The notes beneath the pieces are model-generated. The model saw only the letters and a list, made by a program, of their open reading frames with translations. It ran no database searches and was not told the DNA's origin. A DNA stretch of 64,000 nt, from NCBI GenBank assembly GCA_023444055.1, contig JAEZRV010000090.1:1-64000 (forward strand), written 5' to 3'. This document shows positions 43,337-52,702 of this stretch, in pieces. Position numbers and translations under genes: made by a program. This DNA is from Bacillota bacterium (GTDB lineage Bacteria > Bacillota > Clostridia > Acetivibrionales > DSM-1351). Position 1 is the first letter of the stretch; the number at the start of each line of letters is the position of its first letter.

Positions 43337-43776
43337 ATGTGCATACCTCCTAAAAATAATTATATCATGGATTAGTAGTTTATATCTATCCTTTTTTTGA
43401 TAGCTTTATGACACAATATTTATTCATAGCCCTAATAAAACTTATAGCACTTCTTAAATCTTTTAACTATTGGAAGCGTAACCCAATTATGTTCAAAGTA
43501 TATCTGAAAGCATTCTCCGAATGTTATTAAGACATTTAATAGGCAAATTTTGTAATATGTATAAACATTAGAAATTGATGCTTAATATTTTAGGGATAAA
43601 TGCTTTATGAGGCATCTATCCCTAACTTTAATCATAACACTGAAGGCAGCTTCTGCGTTTCATGGTAAAAATGTGGCTTTTGCGGCGATTTAACGACGAA
43701 ATAAGAGAAACACTTAATGGAGTGTTTTTTGCAACCATAATGTCGACGTATTAGCAATAAGAAAAAATAGCTATAC
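43337..43776. other. Intergenic region
   Basis: No gene. Includes the upstream block of the coiled-coil gene, a GGGATAGATGC/GCATTTATCCC hairpin at 43591-43622 that may end the sigma operon transcript, and a short AACACT/AGTGTT hairpin with a T-run near 43710-43732. Confidence 0.45.
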
Positions 43777-44649
43777 TTATTTAAGACTATTAGCAACTTG
43801 CAATAATGTATCCTTTGATACATGTCCTTCTGGACCCCCAATAGAATATAGTATATTTGCACCGTTGAAACTATCAATCCATTTAATTTCCGACCTCCCA
43901 TTGCCATTAGTAAAGATAGCTTCAAAATTATTAATATCTACTCTAGAGACCTTTTGCCCTTCGTCAGGTTGACTTAATTCTTTCCAATTCCAGCCAAAAG
44001 TCACTGATACTTCTAATATTCTCTTCCCATTTTTATAAATAATTTTATAAGACTGTATATTCTGAAAAGGCTCAAAAACTCTAATAATATCCTCTGCAGA
44101 ATTCTGTGCTTCCTCCAGCATAACATCCCTGATAGAATCAGCAGAACTTGTGTTAATTTCACCTTCACTAAAGGTATATCCTTCGGGTATGTCAGAAGGT
44201 GCTTTAAATCTATCACCAACCTTATCTTTTAACTGACTAATACTCTCGACAATAAGCGGTTTATAAGTAATACCTATTATATTTTTAGGGTTATCCTTTC
44301 TTCTTAGTACTGCAAGAGCTCCACCAGGTTTTACATTATTCCAGTTTGTACTCCATTCTGACTCTTCCATATGGCTTCGAGGAGATGTTTTATTATTAAA
44401 AAGTGAATATTTAAATGGTAGACCTCCAGGGCCATTTAGTTCCCATACCTTCGCTACTGTAAACCCAACTGAGCAAACGAGAAAAACAGAAGCAATTATA
44501 CCTATTATTAATCTCTTACCTCTGAACATATTTTTTCTTTCTTTCCTTCTATATATTGCCTGCATGATATTTTGTTGTACATCAATAGTAGGCAAAGTAA
44601 TGCTATCTGATCCTTTTTTAATATCGTCGATTGATTGAATAGTTTTCAT
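43777..44649 (-). CDS. Anti-sigma factor, membrane-anchored, C-terminal DUF4367-like domain
   Basis: 290 residues. A cytosolic N-terminus of about 45 residues and one transmembrane helix (LIIGIIASVFLVCSVGFTVA, about 47-66) precede a 220-residue extracytoplasmic beta-rich domain with IPEGYTFSEG and a closing ILYSIGGPEGHVSKDTLLQVANSLK, typical of DUF4367 anti-sigma proteins. Overlaps the sigma gene by 32 bases, with its own AGAGGGGG site. Should hold the ECF factor inactive until an envelope signal arrives. Confidence 0.82.
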   Translation of the reverse strand: MKTIQSIDDIKKGSDSITLPTIDVQQNIMQAIYRRKERKNMFRGKRLIIGIIASVFLVCSVGFTVAKVWELNGPGGLPFKYSLFNNKTSPRSHMEESEWSTNWNNVKPGGALAVLRRKDNPKNIIGITYKPLIVESISQLKDKVGDRFKAPSDIPEGYTFSEGEINTSSADSIRDVMLEEAQNSAEDIIRVFEPFQNIQSYKIIYKNGKRILEVSVTFGWNWKELSQPDEGQKVSRVDINNFEAIFTNGNGRSEIKWIDSFNGANILYSIGGPEGHVSKDTLLQVANSLK

Positions 44650-45193
44650 TTACAATACCCCCTCTAGTTTCAGAAAGACTTACCCTAAGCTTTTTGCGTA
44701 GCCTTTCATATCTCTTTCTAATTGTGGCTGGCTTGATGCTAAGAATTAAAGCTATTTCTTCAAAGCTCTTTTCTTCAATGTTCTTTAGTATTAATAAACA
44801 CCTATCATCGGTAGACAATTTCTGTAATACTTTATTTAGCTCCTTATTAATTTCTATCTCCTCCAAATTTTTGCCAACATCCTCTATGCTAGGAATTGTG
44901 GCATCAATGAAGGATACAAACTGTAATAACTTTCTTCGTCGAATTATATTTATACAATGATTATGTGTGATTTTATAAAGCCAAGCAGAAAAAGATATTG
45001 ATTCGTTGTAACTACCAATTTTGTAAAAAGCCTTAAGTAAAGCCTCTTGAACTACATCCTCGGCCTCTTGAGTACTCCCCAGCATACGGTAACAATACCT
45101 AAATAACTGATTTTGAAATTGTTCAACAATTATTTCAAAGTAATTAACTTTTCCTTCTTTCACTCCTTGAACTGCAGTTTCAATGGAATTCAA
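44618..45193 (-). CDS. ECF RNA polymerase sigma factor
   Basis: 191 residues, TTG start behind AGGGGTGAC. Sigma region 2 (FRYCYRMLGSTQEAEDVVQEALLKAFYKI...FSAWLYKITHNHCINIIRRRK) and region 4 (LLILKNIEEKSFEEIALILS...IRKRYERLRKKL). Forms an operon with the downstream anti-sigma gene. A conserved sequence block lies about 250 bases upstream (see 45402-45478). Confidence 0.93.
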   Translation of the reverse strand: MNSIETAVQGVKEGKVNYFEIIVEQFQNQLFRYCYRMLGSTQEAEDVVQEALLKAFYKIGSYNESISFSAWLYKITHNHCINIIRRRKLLQFVSFIDATIPSIEDVGKNLEEIEINKELNKVLQKLSTDDRCLLILKNIEEKSFEEIALILSIKPATIRKRYERLRKKLRVSLSETRGGIVNENYSINRRY

Positions 45194-45401
45194 CTATTAC
45201 GTCACCCCTTTCTGTTTGTATACCTTATATAACAATCAATTCAGGAAAATGTGACACATTTGGATACTTTTTTAAGTATATCATTCTTATAATTTGAATT
45301 ACATTGAGCAAATATATTTCCTTCTGTTTGATAAAATTTGATAGCTGTTGAAAGCTAGTAAGCAAGACCATATAGTAAAGCAAAGAGATATCTTGAAGTG
45401 T

Positions 45402-45478
45402 TGTTGAAACCCTCTGCCCTCTATATACTTTACATACTTAATATTTGGCGTTTCATACCAAATGTTAAGTATCCTAAA
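45402..45478 (-). promoter_or_regulatory. Conserved block A upstream of the ECF sigma operon
   Basis: On the minus strand: ATTTGGTATGAAACGCCAAAT, about 35 bases, then GGGTTTCAACAAC. The same order (ATTTGGTATGAAACACCAAAT ... GATTTCAATAAC) occurs at 55253-55316 upstream of the RiPP operon. The first part is an inverted repeat (ATTTGG/CCAAAT) around TATGAAAC, which contains an ECF-like -35 TGAAAC. It is either an operator or an ECF promoter. Confidence 0.55.
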
Positions 45479-45554
45479 AATAGTGAAATTTTTGGAAATA
45501 TTTTATTAATAAATGATTTTTACTGGGTAAAATCATTCTTTCTGTATTTATAAA

Positions 45555-45583
45555 TATGAAAAACAAGGAAAATATGATATAAT
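45555..45583 (+). promoter_or_regulatory. Promoter of the 334-residue RiPP-associated gene
   Basis: Perfect -10 TATAAT (45578-45583) with a weak -35 TATGAA 17 bases upstream; the gene starts 48 bases downstream with AGGAGG. Confidence 0.45.
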
Positions 45584-45630
45584 ATTGCCAATATATTTAA
45601 CATTTAATATCTAGGAGGAACCGGAATTCT

Positions 45631-46635
45631 ATGGATAATTATGAATTAGAAATGACCAAGCCACCAGTAACTTGTTATTTACATCATGCATATCCTCTCA
45701 CAGCTGCAATGGCTCATAAAGATTTTTATCCATGGTTTTTTAGTAATTATATACAGCTGGAGTATAATCAAGACATACATGCACTCAACTTTTTTACATG
45801 CGTGATATGCGGTAACTGTATATATGTGCCTATATTAGACTATAAAATATTAGATCTGGAATTCTTGTTTAAAAGTAATACAAACATAATTGATTTTATA
45901 ATAAACAGCATTGATATGGGATATTATGTAACCACTTATCTAGATCAGTATTTTGTCCCAGACCGGACATTATTTCAAAAGAAGCATATTAGGCATGAAG
46001 AAATGATACTTGGATATGATTCTGTAAAAGAACTCTTTAAAATAGTAGGTTATAACAGTAGAGGAATCTATTCAAAATCAAATATAAGTTTTTCTGAATT
46101 TGAAGCATCTTATATAAACTCTATCAGTAAAACAAATGATGTAATACTTTTTAAAGCTAAAGATAGCATGTCATATAAGCCTTCATTTGAGTTTGATATA
46201 ATAAACGTTAAAAACTTATTAAAAGATTATTTGCTGTCAAAAGATACAACTGACAATTTAAGGATAATTGGAAATCCTAAAAGTGGATATGTGTATGGTA
46301 TTCAAGTATACAAGGGAATTATTAAATATATACAGTTAGCTAATGAAAATAATAATCCATGTGATATAAAAATTCCATACTTACTTTGGGAACATAAAAA
46401 AGCTATGGTTTCTAGAATAGAATACCTAATTGAAAACAAGTATTTAGCCAGTAGTAACGAGCTCCTTACTGCCCATATCGGACTTCAGCACGATGCCGAA
46501 CGAGTAAAGAATATGATACTGAAGTATAATGTAACATATGATAAAAAGCTCATAGAAACTACAATCAATAGTTTACAACAAATGTATAATAAAGAGATTG
46601 TGCTTATTGAGGATTTATTGAATAAATTAGCTTAG
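45631..46635 (+). CDS. RiPP/NRPS-cluster-associated protein, possibly BtrH-like
   Basis: 334 residues, start behind TAGGAGGAACC. The N-terminus reads KPPVTCYLHHAYPLTAAMAH and then DFYPWFFSNYIQL; further on come YYVTTYLDQYFVPDRTLFQK and HIRHEEMILGYDS. The early Cys with later His resembles the BtrH N-terminal fold (papain-like acyltransferases using acyl carrier proteins), and proteins with this pattern are common beside natural-product genes. An acyl-carrier gene in the neighbouring operon makes the comparison attractive. It converges with the RiPP operon (24-base gap). Confidence 0.45.
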   Translation: MDNYELEMTKPPVTCYLHHAYPLTAAMAHKDFYPWFFSNYIQLEYNQDIHALNFFTCVICGNCIYVPILDYKILDLEFLFKSNTNIIDFIINSIDMGYYVTTYLDQYFVPDRTLFQKKHIRHEEMILGYDSVKELFKIVGYNSRGIYSKSNISFSEFEASYINSISKTNDVILFKAKDSMSYKPSFEFDIINVKNLLKDYLLSKDTTDNLRIIGNPKSGYVYGIQVYKGIIKYIQLANENNNPCDIKIPYLLWEHKKAMVSRIEYLIENKYLASSNELLTAHIGLQHDAERVKNMILKYNVTYDKKLIETTINSLQQMYNKEIVLIEDLLNKLA

Positions 46636-46658
46636 TCTGTGATATTCCACTGCTAATC

Positions 46659-48464
46659 TTATTCCTCGGAATAATGGTCTATAATTTTATCAACCAACAA
46701 ATCCATATCCGAATCCTCGCCAAGCCGAAATACAGGCAAACGGAATTCCGAGACTAGGTCATCCTTCAGCAAATCATACCTCTCTTTAGTCAATCTAGTT
46801 TTTGCTTGGTACATCCCTGACCAATTATCCTGTAAATCCATAGGGAAAACAACAATTGAAATAACTTTGCAATCAAGGCTAGATTCAATGAACATTATTG
46901 TGCGCTTAATAAGACTGAAATCATCATAAGGATTAACACACAGGACAACCGCTTCTGGTTGCGTTCCCATCAAAAAGGTATATTGAGGCAAGTTAAACTG
47001 ACCTATATTCCCTGTGTCATACGTAATAGTACCAGATTGGGAGCCAACTATAATGATATCTTTATCCTGCATACATAGGTCATTCATAATTTTGTTTAAA
47101 TACATTATGACGTCAAATTCCTTTATGTAGACAGAAGGATTGTATCCTATAGGGAAAACATAATCCATTCCGTATAATAGCGCACTGGGTTCTGTTCCAA
47201 TTTGCCCAACGTTATAGCCAATATCAAGTAATTTTTTCCTTAAAATCAGTTGTAAAGTGAATTTGCCCTGTCGCGAGCTAGTCCCCATTACGCCTAGCAC
47301 AGGTTTAGAAGTTCTATACAACTTTCCGAATCTGTTTGGAGGCAAATTACTGTTATCTACCCTGGGTACAAATATCCTATCATTGTTTGTTTTCTCTAAC
47401 TTAGCATATCGACTAATATCATCAAACGCGTAAATATTCACATCATTTTTCAGAGCCTCTGAGATGAGTCTATCCCTTAATCCTGCTTTGTCAATCAAGT
47501 TCGACAACTCATCAAGATGTCCCAGAATCAGTGTGTCAATATCACGCCAATTTATAGAGTCAATATTTTTCACAATATAATTGTTAATATTATCGTCTTT
47601 TAAGATATGTGCGACACCGGCACCAATATTACCTGAATACTTAACATCGTAGACATCAGATATTTCAAAATCCAGAAGTCCTGAGAATCTCACCAGTGAA
47701 TGCATTTCCTTGTTAAACGGGAATATGGCTGCCCTCTTTATAAGGAAAGGCTGAGAATTCCCCTTTTCTGGGGAACATTTATATTTTTTTAGAGCTATGC
47801 TCTCAAACCTTTTTAATATTTCCTCCCTTGATTTTGCACCTTCATACATAAATTTTGCTGCTTTACAGGTTACGTGCGCACAGGCAAAGCTATTACCATC
47901 AAACATTATAAAGTCGGGGTTAATCCATGCAAGTCTTTGTAAACTCCCTTTTGCACATATATTTATTATTTGATCATCAACATACTCAAACTCATCGATT
48001 TTTGTGCAGGAAAATCCTTTTGTCACACCTATTACATTATCAAAAGCAGCTGGATACGAAATGGAGTCGCTGTTATCAAACGCAGAAACGATAATAGTTC
48101 CCCTTTCTAATAGCTTCTGGCAGATTTCATACAGTCTTTTATATTCATTACAGATTGAGAGCCCAAGGCTTAAATTAATCAAATCACACTCTATGTTTTC
48201 ATAAATATATTCCAATGCAAAAATCAGGTCGCTCTCTTCTATGCTTTCTGCGCTGTTAAAAAGCTTGATATTCGTTATTGAAGCAAAATCCATTGTTGAT
48301 TTAATAATGTTAAATATTGCAGTGCCATGGCCAAAGGTGTCATTTATGTCATTTCCGATTTGCGAATTAATTATTGAAAATCCGTTTAATGGTATACCCT
48401 TAAATGCTTTATGATCGGTTTTTATTCCAGTGTCGATGATTACTATTCGTACTGTTTCACTCAT
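46659..48464 (-). CDS. Subtilisin-like (S8) protease fused to a P-loop domain
   Basis: 601 residues. N-terminal S8 peptidase with the full triad: Asp11 (IVIIDTGI), His46 (GHGTAIF), Ser192 (FDGNSFACAH), plus the oxyanion Asn131 (SAFDNSDS). No signal peptide, so it acts in the cytosol, most likely on the precursor leader. After a linker, residues 385-601 carry GVMGTSSRQGKFT (P-loop-like, 391-403) and QIGTEPSALLYGMD, as in DUF1611-type and CLI_3235-locus maturation proteins. Last gene of the RiPP operon; starts within the exporter stop (ATGA). Confidence 0.82.
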   Translation of the reverse strand: MSETVRIVIIDTGIKTDHKAFKGIPLNGFSIINSQIGNDINDTFGHGTAIFNIIKSTMDFASITNIKLFNSAESIEESDLIFALEYIYENIECDLINLSLGLSICNEYKRLYEICQKLLERGTIIVSAFDNSDSISYPAAFDNVIGVTKGFSCTKIDEFEYVDDQIINICAKGSLQRLAWINPDFIMFDGNSFACAHVTCKAAKFMYEGAKSREEILKRFESIALKKYKCSPEKGNSQPFLIKRAAIFPFNKEMHSLVRFSGLLDFEISDVYDVKYSGNIGAGVAHILKDDNINNYIVKNIDSINWRDIDTLILGHLDELSNLIDKAGLRDRLISEALKNDVNIYAFDDISRYAKLEKTNNDRIFVPRVDNSNLPPNRFGKLYRTSKPVLGVMGTSSRQGKFTLQLILRKKLLDIGYNVGQIGTEPSALLYGMDYVFPIGYNPSVYIKEFDVIMYLNKIMNDLCMQDKDIIIVGSQSGTITYDTGNIGQFNLPQYTFLMGTQPEAVVLCVNPYDDFSLIKRTIMFIESSLDCKVISIVVFPMDLQDNWSGMYQAKTRLTKERYDLLKDDLVSEFRLPVFRLGEDSDMDLLVDKIIDHYSEE

Positions 48465-50278
48465 ATTATTTCAGCCTCCCATATTTGATCATAATACTGT
48501 GCCTGCATATTAAATAATTCATTATATAATCCTTTGTTTGCCATTAAAGTGCCGTGTATTCCGTATTCTATAATCTCACCATTTTTGAAAACAGCTATTT
48601 TATCACTAAATCGAGTACTAGAGAGCCTATGCGAAATAAACACCGAGGTTTTATCTTCTACCAGTTCACTGAAGGATTTGTATATTTCGTATTCTGCATG
48701 TGGGTCAAGGGCAGATGTAGGTTCATCCAGAATAACTATGCAGCTGTTTTTGTATAATGCCCTTGCAATAGCCAGCTTTTGCTCTTCACCACCAGATAGC
48801 TCAACGCCTTCTTCATCGAAAATCCTGTAAAGCTTGGTATTGTATTTGTATTTTAAGGATTCTATTTTTTTCTCTATACCGGCCTTTTGTGCAGCGTTAG
48901 AAAGCATATCTCCATTTGACGTAGCCTCTCCAAGTGACGATATATTTTCTCCAATTGTAAGTGCAAATAGTTTGTAATCCTGGAATACAGTTGAAAATAT
49001 TGATAGATAATCATCATAACAGATATCCTTTATGTTTACTTCATTAAAGGTTATAGTGCCTTCGGTTGGGTCATAAAGCCTCATAAGCAATTTAATAAAG
49101 GTTGTTTTTCCAGCTCCGTTTTCACCTATGATTGACAGCTTTTCTCCTTTTTTTATAGATATGTTTATATTCTTTAAGCTGTATTTATCCTGCCCTGGGT
49201 ACTTAAACGAAACATTATTGAACTTTATTTCATAATCTGTAAAATCCTCAAGCTTATTCTGGTTTCCACTTTTGAATTTACTTGGCAAATTGATAAAATC
49301 AAAGTAGTGCTTTATATATCTTGCGGCATTGGAATATTCAATAAACCAGTTTGAAATGCCTGATAGCTGCGAACGGAACTGCCTCAACGCATCCGCACAT
49401 AAAAGGAAACTGCCTAACGTAATTACACCTGCCAATACTTTGAAACCTAAAATAATATACACGCATACTTCCATAAAGGTGTTGACAAATACACCTATTA
49501 AATTTTTAGCCAGAGAAATATTTTCATCCTTATTCACTATCTTTTTCTTATCTCCAATTAAAGCCTGTATGCGTTTTGAAATTGAACTTACCATATTATA
49601 AATGCGTATTTCTTTATTGTTGGAAAAATCAGAAAATGTATTATTAAGGTAATCATACTTCCTGTTTAGTTCGGCCATTTTAACAGATAAGTCATATTGT
49701 TTCCTTTTAAATAAATATGCTGGTATTGTACTAATGGCAACAATTATTATAGTTATAAGCAACACAATATAATCTATCGAAACGATAATTGCCAAAGTAC
49801 CACCAAGTATAAATATATTGTTAAACATTAGTAAGAATTCCCATGTTGCCGTTCCAAACCCCTTATTTATTGCGTTGTTAGCCAATTCCTTCATGTCAAG
49901 TATCTCTTTGCTGGATAGCATTTCGTAATCCATTTCCAGACATTTCTCGGAGAATCTGTTTCTTAGTATCATTAATAATCTGCTTCTATGTGCAGGTCCG
50001 CTGTTATTAAAATAATTCCATAACATACCTCTCAAGAAATCTATAAATATCCAGATTAAAACAATATAAACATACGAATAAAAAGATACCTCTTTAGTCA
50101 ATGCATCAGCTGATGCCTTTAATAGAAACATATTGGGAAAAGTTTGCATTGCAAGCAGCAATGTTTCACCAAATAAATAGAAAAAATAGACTTTATCGGT
50201 GTCCCAAATTAGCTTGAAAAATTGAGGTATATATCCAAATGCAGTTTTTGCATTAATCAGCCACATCTTAAGTTTCAT
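48461..50278 (-). CDS. ABC exporter, RiPP cluster, second half-transporter
   Basis: 605 residues: six-helix ABC_membrane domain then NBD with Walker A GENGAGKTTF, signature LSGGEEQKLAIARA, Walker B CIVILDEPTSALD and HRLSSTRF. No C39 peptidase domain, so leader removal must be separate. Overlaps the previous exporter gene by 11 bases; the two are 40-50% alike and probably form a heterodimer. Confidence 0.9.
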   Translation of the reverse strand: MKLKMWLINAKTAFGYIPQFFKLIWDTDKVYFFYLFGETLLLAMQTFPNMFLLKASADALTKEVSFYSYVYIVLIWIFIDFLRGMLWNYFNNSGPAHRSRLLMILRNRFSEKCLEMDYEMLSSKEILDMKELANNAINKGFGTATWEFLLMFNNIFILGGTLAIIVSIDYIVLLITIIIVAISTIPAYLFKRKQYDLSVKMAELNRKYDYLNNTFSDFSNNKEIRIYNMVSSISKRIQALIGDKKKIVNKDENISLAKNLIGVFVNTFMEVCVYIILGFKVLAGVITLGSFLLCADALRQFRSQLSGISNWFIEYSNAARYIKHYFDFINLPSKFKSGNQNKLEDFTDYEIKFNNVSFKYPGQDKYSLKNINISIKKGEKLSIIGENGAGKTTFIKLLMRLYDPTEGTITFNEVNIKDICYDDYLSIFSTVFQDYKLFALTIGENISSLGEATSNGDMLSNAAQKAGIEKKIESLKYKYNTKLYRIFDEEGVELSGGEEQKLAIARALYKNSCIVILDEPTSALDPHAEYEIYKSFSELVEDKTSVFISHRLSSTRFSDKIAVFKNGEIIEYGIHGTLMANKGLYNELFNMQAQYYDQIWEAEII

Positions 50279-52055
50279 AGCATTGTTCTCCTACAAAAAA
50301 TTGAGCTTGCATGTCAAATAACTCCTTGTATTTACCTTCGTCTTTGACCAGGCTGTCATGGGTGCCATACTGGATTATACTCCCATTGTCAAAAACTGCA
50401 ATTATGTCACAAAATCTTGTACTTGAAAGCCTATGTGAGATATAAACTGCCGTTTTATTTGCAGTCAAATCATTAAAATCTTTATAAATCTCATATTCTG
50501 CCCGTGGATCAAGTGCCGCAGTAGGTTCATCAAGAATTATAATCCCTGCATTTTTATAAAGTGCTCTGGCTATAGCTAGTTTCTGCTGTTCTCCTCCTGA
50601 CAGCTCTATCCCCTCATTGTCAAAAATTCTGAACAAGTGAGTGTCCAAACCATTCTTTAGTAAAGAAATTTTCCCATAAAGTCCTACCCTCTTAAAAACC
50701 TCAATTATACTTTCTTCACACATGTGTTCTGTCTCAAGAGCAGCGACATTATCTTTCAAAGAAAAAGCAAAGAGTTTAAAATCCTGAAAAACGGCAGAAA
50801 ACAAAGAAGTATATTCCTCATAGTCAATATCCTTAATATTTGTTCCATTTAGAAGTATTCTTCCTTCTGTAGGGTCATACAAACGTAACAGCAGCTTTAT
50901 AAAGGTCGTTTTACCAGCACCGTTTTCACCAACAACAGCAAGCTTATCACCATTTTCAATTTTAATATTTATATTTTTCAAAGCATATTTTTCCTGCCCA
51001 GGATAAATAAATGCTACATTTTCAAAAATTAATTCAAACTTTCCCGTTTTGTCAACATGCTGTTTAGAGACAGTATCGGATCTACTTTCAAGATTCATGA
51101 ATCCAATATATCCTTCAATATATTTTGCATCATTCAAATATTTTACTAAACTATTGACCAGAGAACCTATAGATGTATTAAACTGGTATACCGCACTGGA
51201 TAGAAACGTGAATTCGGAAAAATCTATAGTGTTTTTAACCAATACCTTATATCCCAAAAAAAGGTAGACTGATAAGCTTAAAACCGTGCTTGCGATAACA
51301 CTTATAAAAGAGTTGATATACGAATACTTGAAGTACCTTTTTGACATCCTGAAACTGTCTTTCGTAAGACTGTCTATAATAGGCGAAAATTTATCAGCCA
51401 TCTTAAAAACCCTTATTTCTTTTGCGAAACTAAAATCTGAAAACATGTTGTAGAAGTAGTGAAGCCTTCTATAGATTTGTGTATTCTTAGTATTAAACGT
51501 ATATTGCTTGCTTTGATTCATATGAGAAAAGTATCCGTTAAGCACAATGCCAAGCAAGGATACGGCTAATATGATAAAATCAACGGATGCTACTATATAT
51601 ATGACTGTAAGCGAAATTATCAGATTTGATATAATACTACCAATACCGTCGAATATATTATCAAAATTTTCAAATACTTTTAAGGCCATTTCCTTTTTAT
51701 CCAAGATATCTTTTGATGATATATTCTCGTAATCCATAGTCATGCTTTTTGTAGTCATGTCTGCTGTCAATTTCATACAGAACAAGTTTTTTCGCCTTGT
51801 ATATATAGAGTTTATTATTGAATAAAAAACCTCTGTCGTCATTACTAACAGCAATAGCGGAATTAAAGTAGATATATATGCCTTCGAATTGTAATTTCCG
51901 GTCAGCATTTTTGTAATTTCCCTAATAAGAATCATACCTGGAAATGGCCGGATTGAGTTAATTATTATCCGTAGTATTGAAAAAGTCATATATACCTTAT
52001 CCTTCCGGCATATTAACAATAAGGTTTCTTTGTAATATTTCAAATACTTTGGCAT
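50268..52055 (-). CDS. ABC exporter, RiPP cluster, first half-transporter
   Basis: 595 residues with the same plan: TMD, Walker A GENGAGKTTF, signature LSGGEQQKLAIARA, Walker B GIIILDEPTAALD. Lacks a peptidase domain. It follows the precursor gene after a 173-base gap with a strong hairpin. Confidence 0.9.
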   Translation of the reverse strand: MPKYLKYYKETLLLICRKDKVYMTFSILRIIINSIRPFPGMILIREITKMLTGNYNSKAYISTLIPLLLLVMTTEVFYSIINSIYTRRKNLFCMKLTADMTTKSMTMDYENISSKDILDKKEMALKVFENFDNIFDGIGSIISNLIISLTVIYIVASVDFIILAVSLLGIVLNGYFSHMNQSKQYTFNTKNTQIYRRLHYFYNMFSDFSFAKEIRVFKMADKFSPIIDSLTKDSFRMSKRYFKYSYINSFISVIASTVLSLSVYLFLGYKVLVKNTIDFSEFTFLSSAVYQFNTSIGSLVNSLVKYLNDAKYIEGYIGFMNLESRSDTVSKQHVDKTGKFELIFENVAFIYPGQEKYALKNINIKIENGDKLAVVGENGAGKTTFIKLLLRLYDPTEGRILLNGTNIKDIDYEEYTSLFSAVFQDFKLFAFSLKDNVAALETEHMCEESIIEVFKRVGLYGKISLLKNGLDTHLFRIFDNEGIELSGGEQQKLAIARALYKNAGIIILDEPTAALDPRAEYEIYKDFNDLTANKTAVYISHRLSSTRFCDIIAVFDNGSIIQYGTHDSLVKDEGKYKELFDMQAQFFVGEQCYET

Positions 52056-52100
52056 AATATTATCCCTTTCAAAGAATTATAAAACGAACTCTGGTTTTTG

Positions 52101-52143
52101 TGGTGATGGTGACATTTGTATTAATAGATGTCAACCATCACCA
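52101..52143 (-). terminator. Hairpin between precursor and exporter genes (attenuator)
   Basis: TGGTGATGGTTGACAT pairs with ATGTCACCATCACCA across a short loop. No T-run follows on the minus strand, so it is more likely a stability or partial-termination element that keeps precursor mRNA in excess over the exporter mRNA. Confidence 0.5.
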
Positions 52144-52228
52144 TAGAGCTGTATAACAGTACATAACGTGACATATGTAAAGCTTTTTTTACTAAATACC
52201 TATTTGCCTGTCGGCAGTTCTGAAATTA

Positions 52229-52366
52229 TTAATTCTGGCACATGCAATTATCACCACTAAACCAATTGTCGCATGTACAATTATTAGTACTACTCTCCTT
52301 GTTATAGAGGCTCACTTTAGAAAACATTTCGTTTTTATTTGCATTCTTTTTAATAAGTTTCTTCAT
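52229..52366 (-). CDS. Cys-rich RiPP precursor peptide (CLI_3235-like)
   Basis: 45 residues from the ATG at 52366, behind a perfect AGGAGGTG. The leader MKKLIKKNANKNEMFSKVSL is basic, lacking a hydrophobic signal. The C-terminal core has CTCDNWFSGDNCMCQN, two CxC pairs (Cys30, 32, 41, 43) around a Trp-Phe-Ser-Gly centre. This matches the class of clostridial Cys-rich bacteriocin-like peptides processed by a radical SAM/SPASM enzyme (CcpM type). The modification is unknown: thioether (sactipeptide/ranthipeptide) bridges are plausible. Confidence 0.78.
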   Translation of the reverse strand: MKKLIKKNANKNEMFSKVSLYNKESSTNNCTCDNWFSGDNCMCQN

Positions 52367-52443
52367 TATACAACACCTCCTTTCGAAATAAATAATAATT
52401 TCTAATGCCACGTTATAAACAGTAACAGGTAACTTTGCTTTTG

Positions 52444-52686
52444 CTATTTTTGTTCAAGGCAACAATTTTCAACTATATTTACAAATGCATTAAGGGATTT
52501 CAAATTATCATATATAAGGAGTTCATCAGGAAATTGGAACTCGAATGCCTCTTCAACAGCTAAAATTAAAGAAATAAATTGCACTGAATCGACTATATAC
52601 TCTCTTAAATCTACATCTTCATCCTCATAAGCTTCTAATATACATATTCCCATATTCTCTAGTATTTGAATGAATCTCTCCTTCAT
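52444..52686 (-). CDS. Acyl-carrier-like protein of the RiPP system
   Basis: 80 residues from the ATG at 52686 (GGAGG nine bases before). The fold is a four-helix ACP: YIVDSVQFISLILAVEEAFE contains the Asp-Ser phosphopantetheine site, followed by the helix EFQFPDELLIYDNLKSL. ACP-related proteins occur in CLI_3235-type peptide clusters, where their job is not established. A BtrH-like gene nearby could transfer a carried acyl group. Confidence 0.82.
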   Translation of the reverse strand: MKERFIQILENMGICILEAYEDEDVDLREYIVDSVQFISLILAVEEAFEFQFPDELLIYDNLKSLNAFVNIVENCCLEQK

Positions 52687-52702
52687 TTCTGCGTTCCTCC
52701 CC

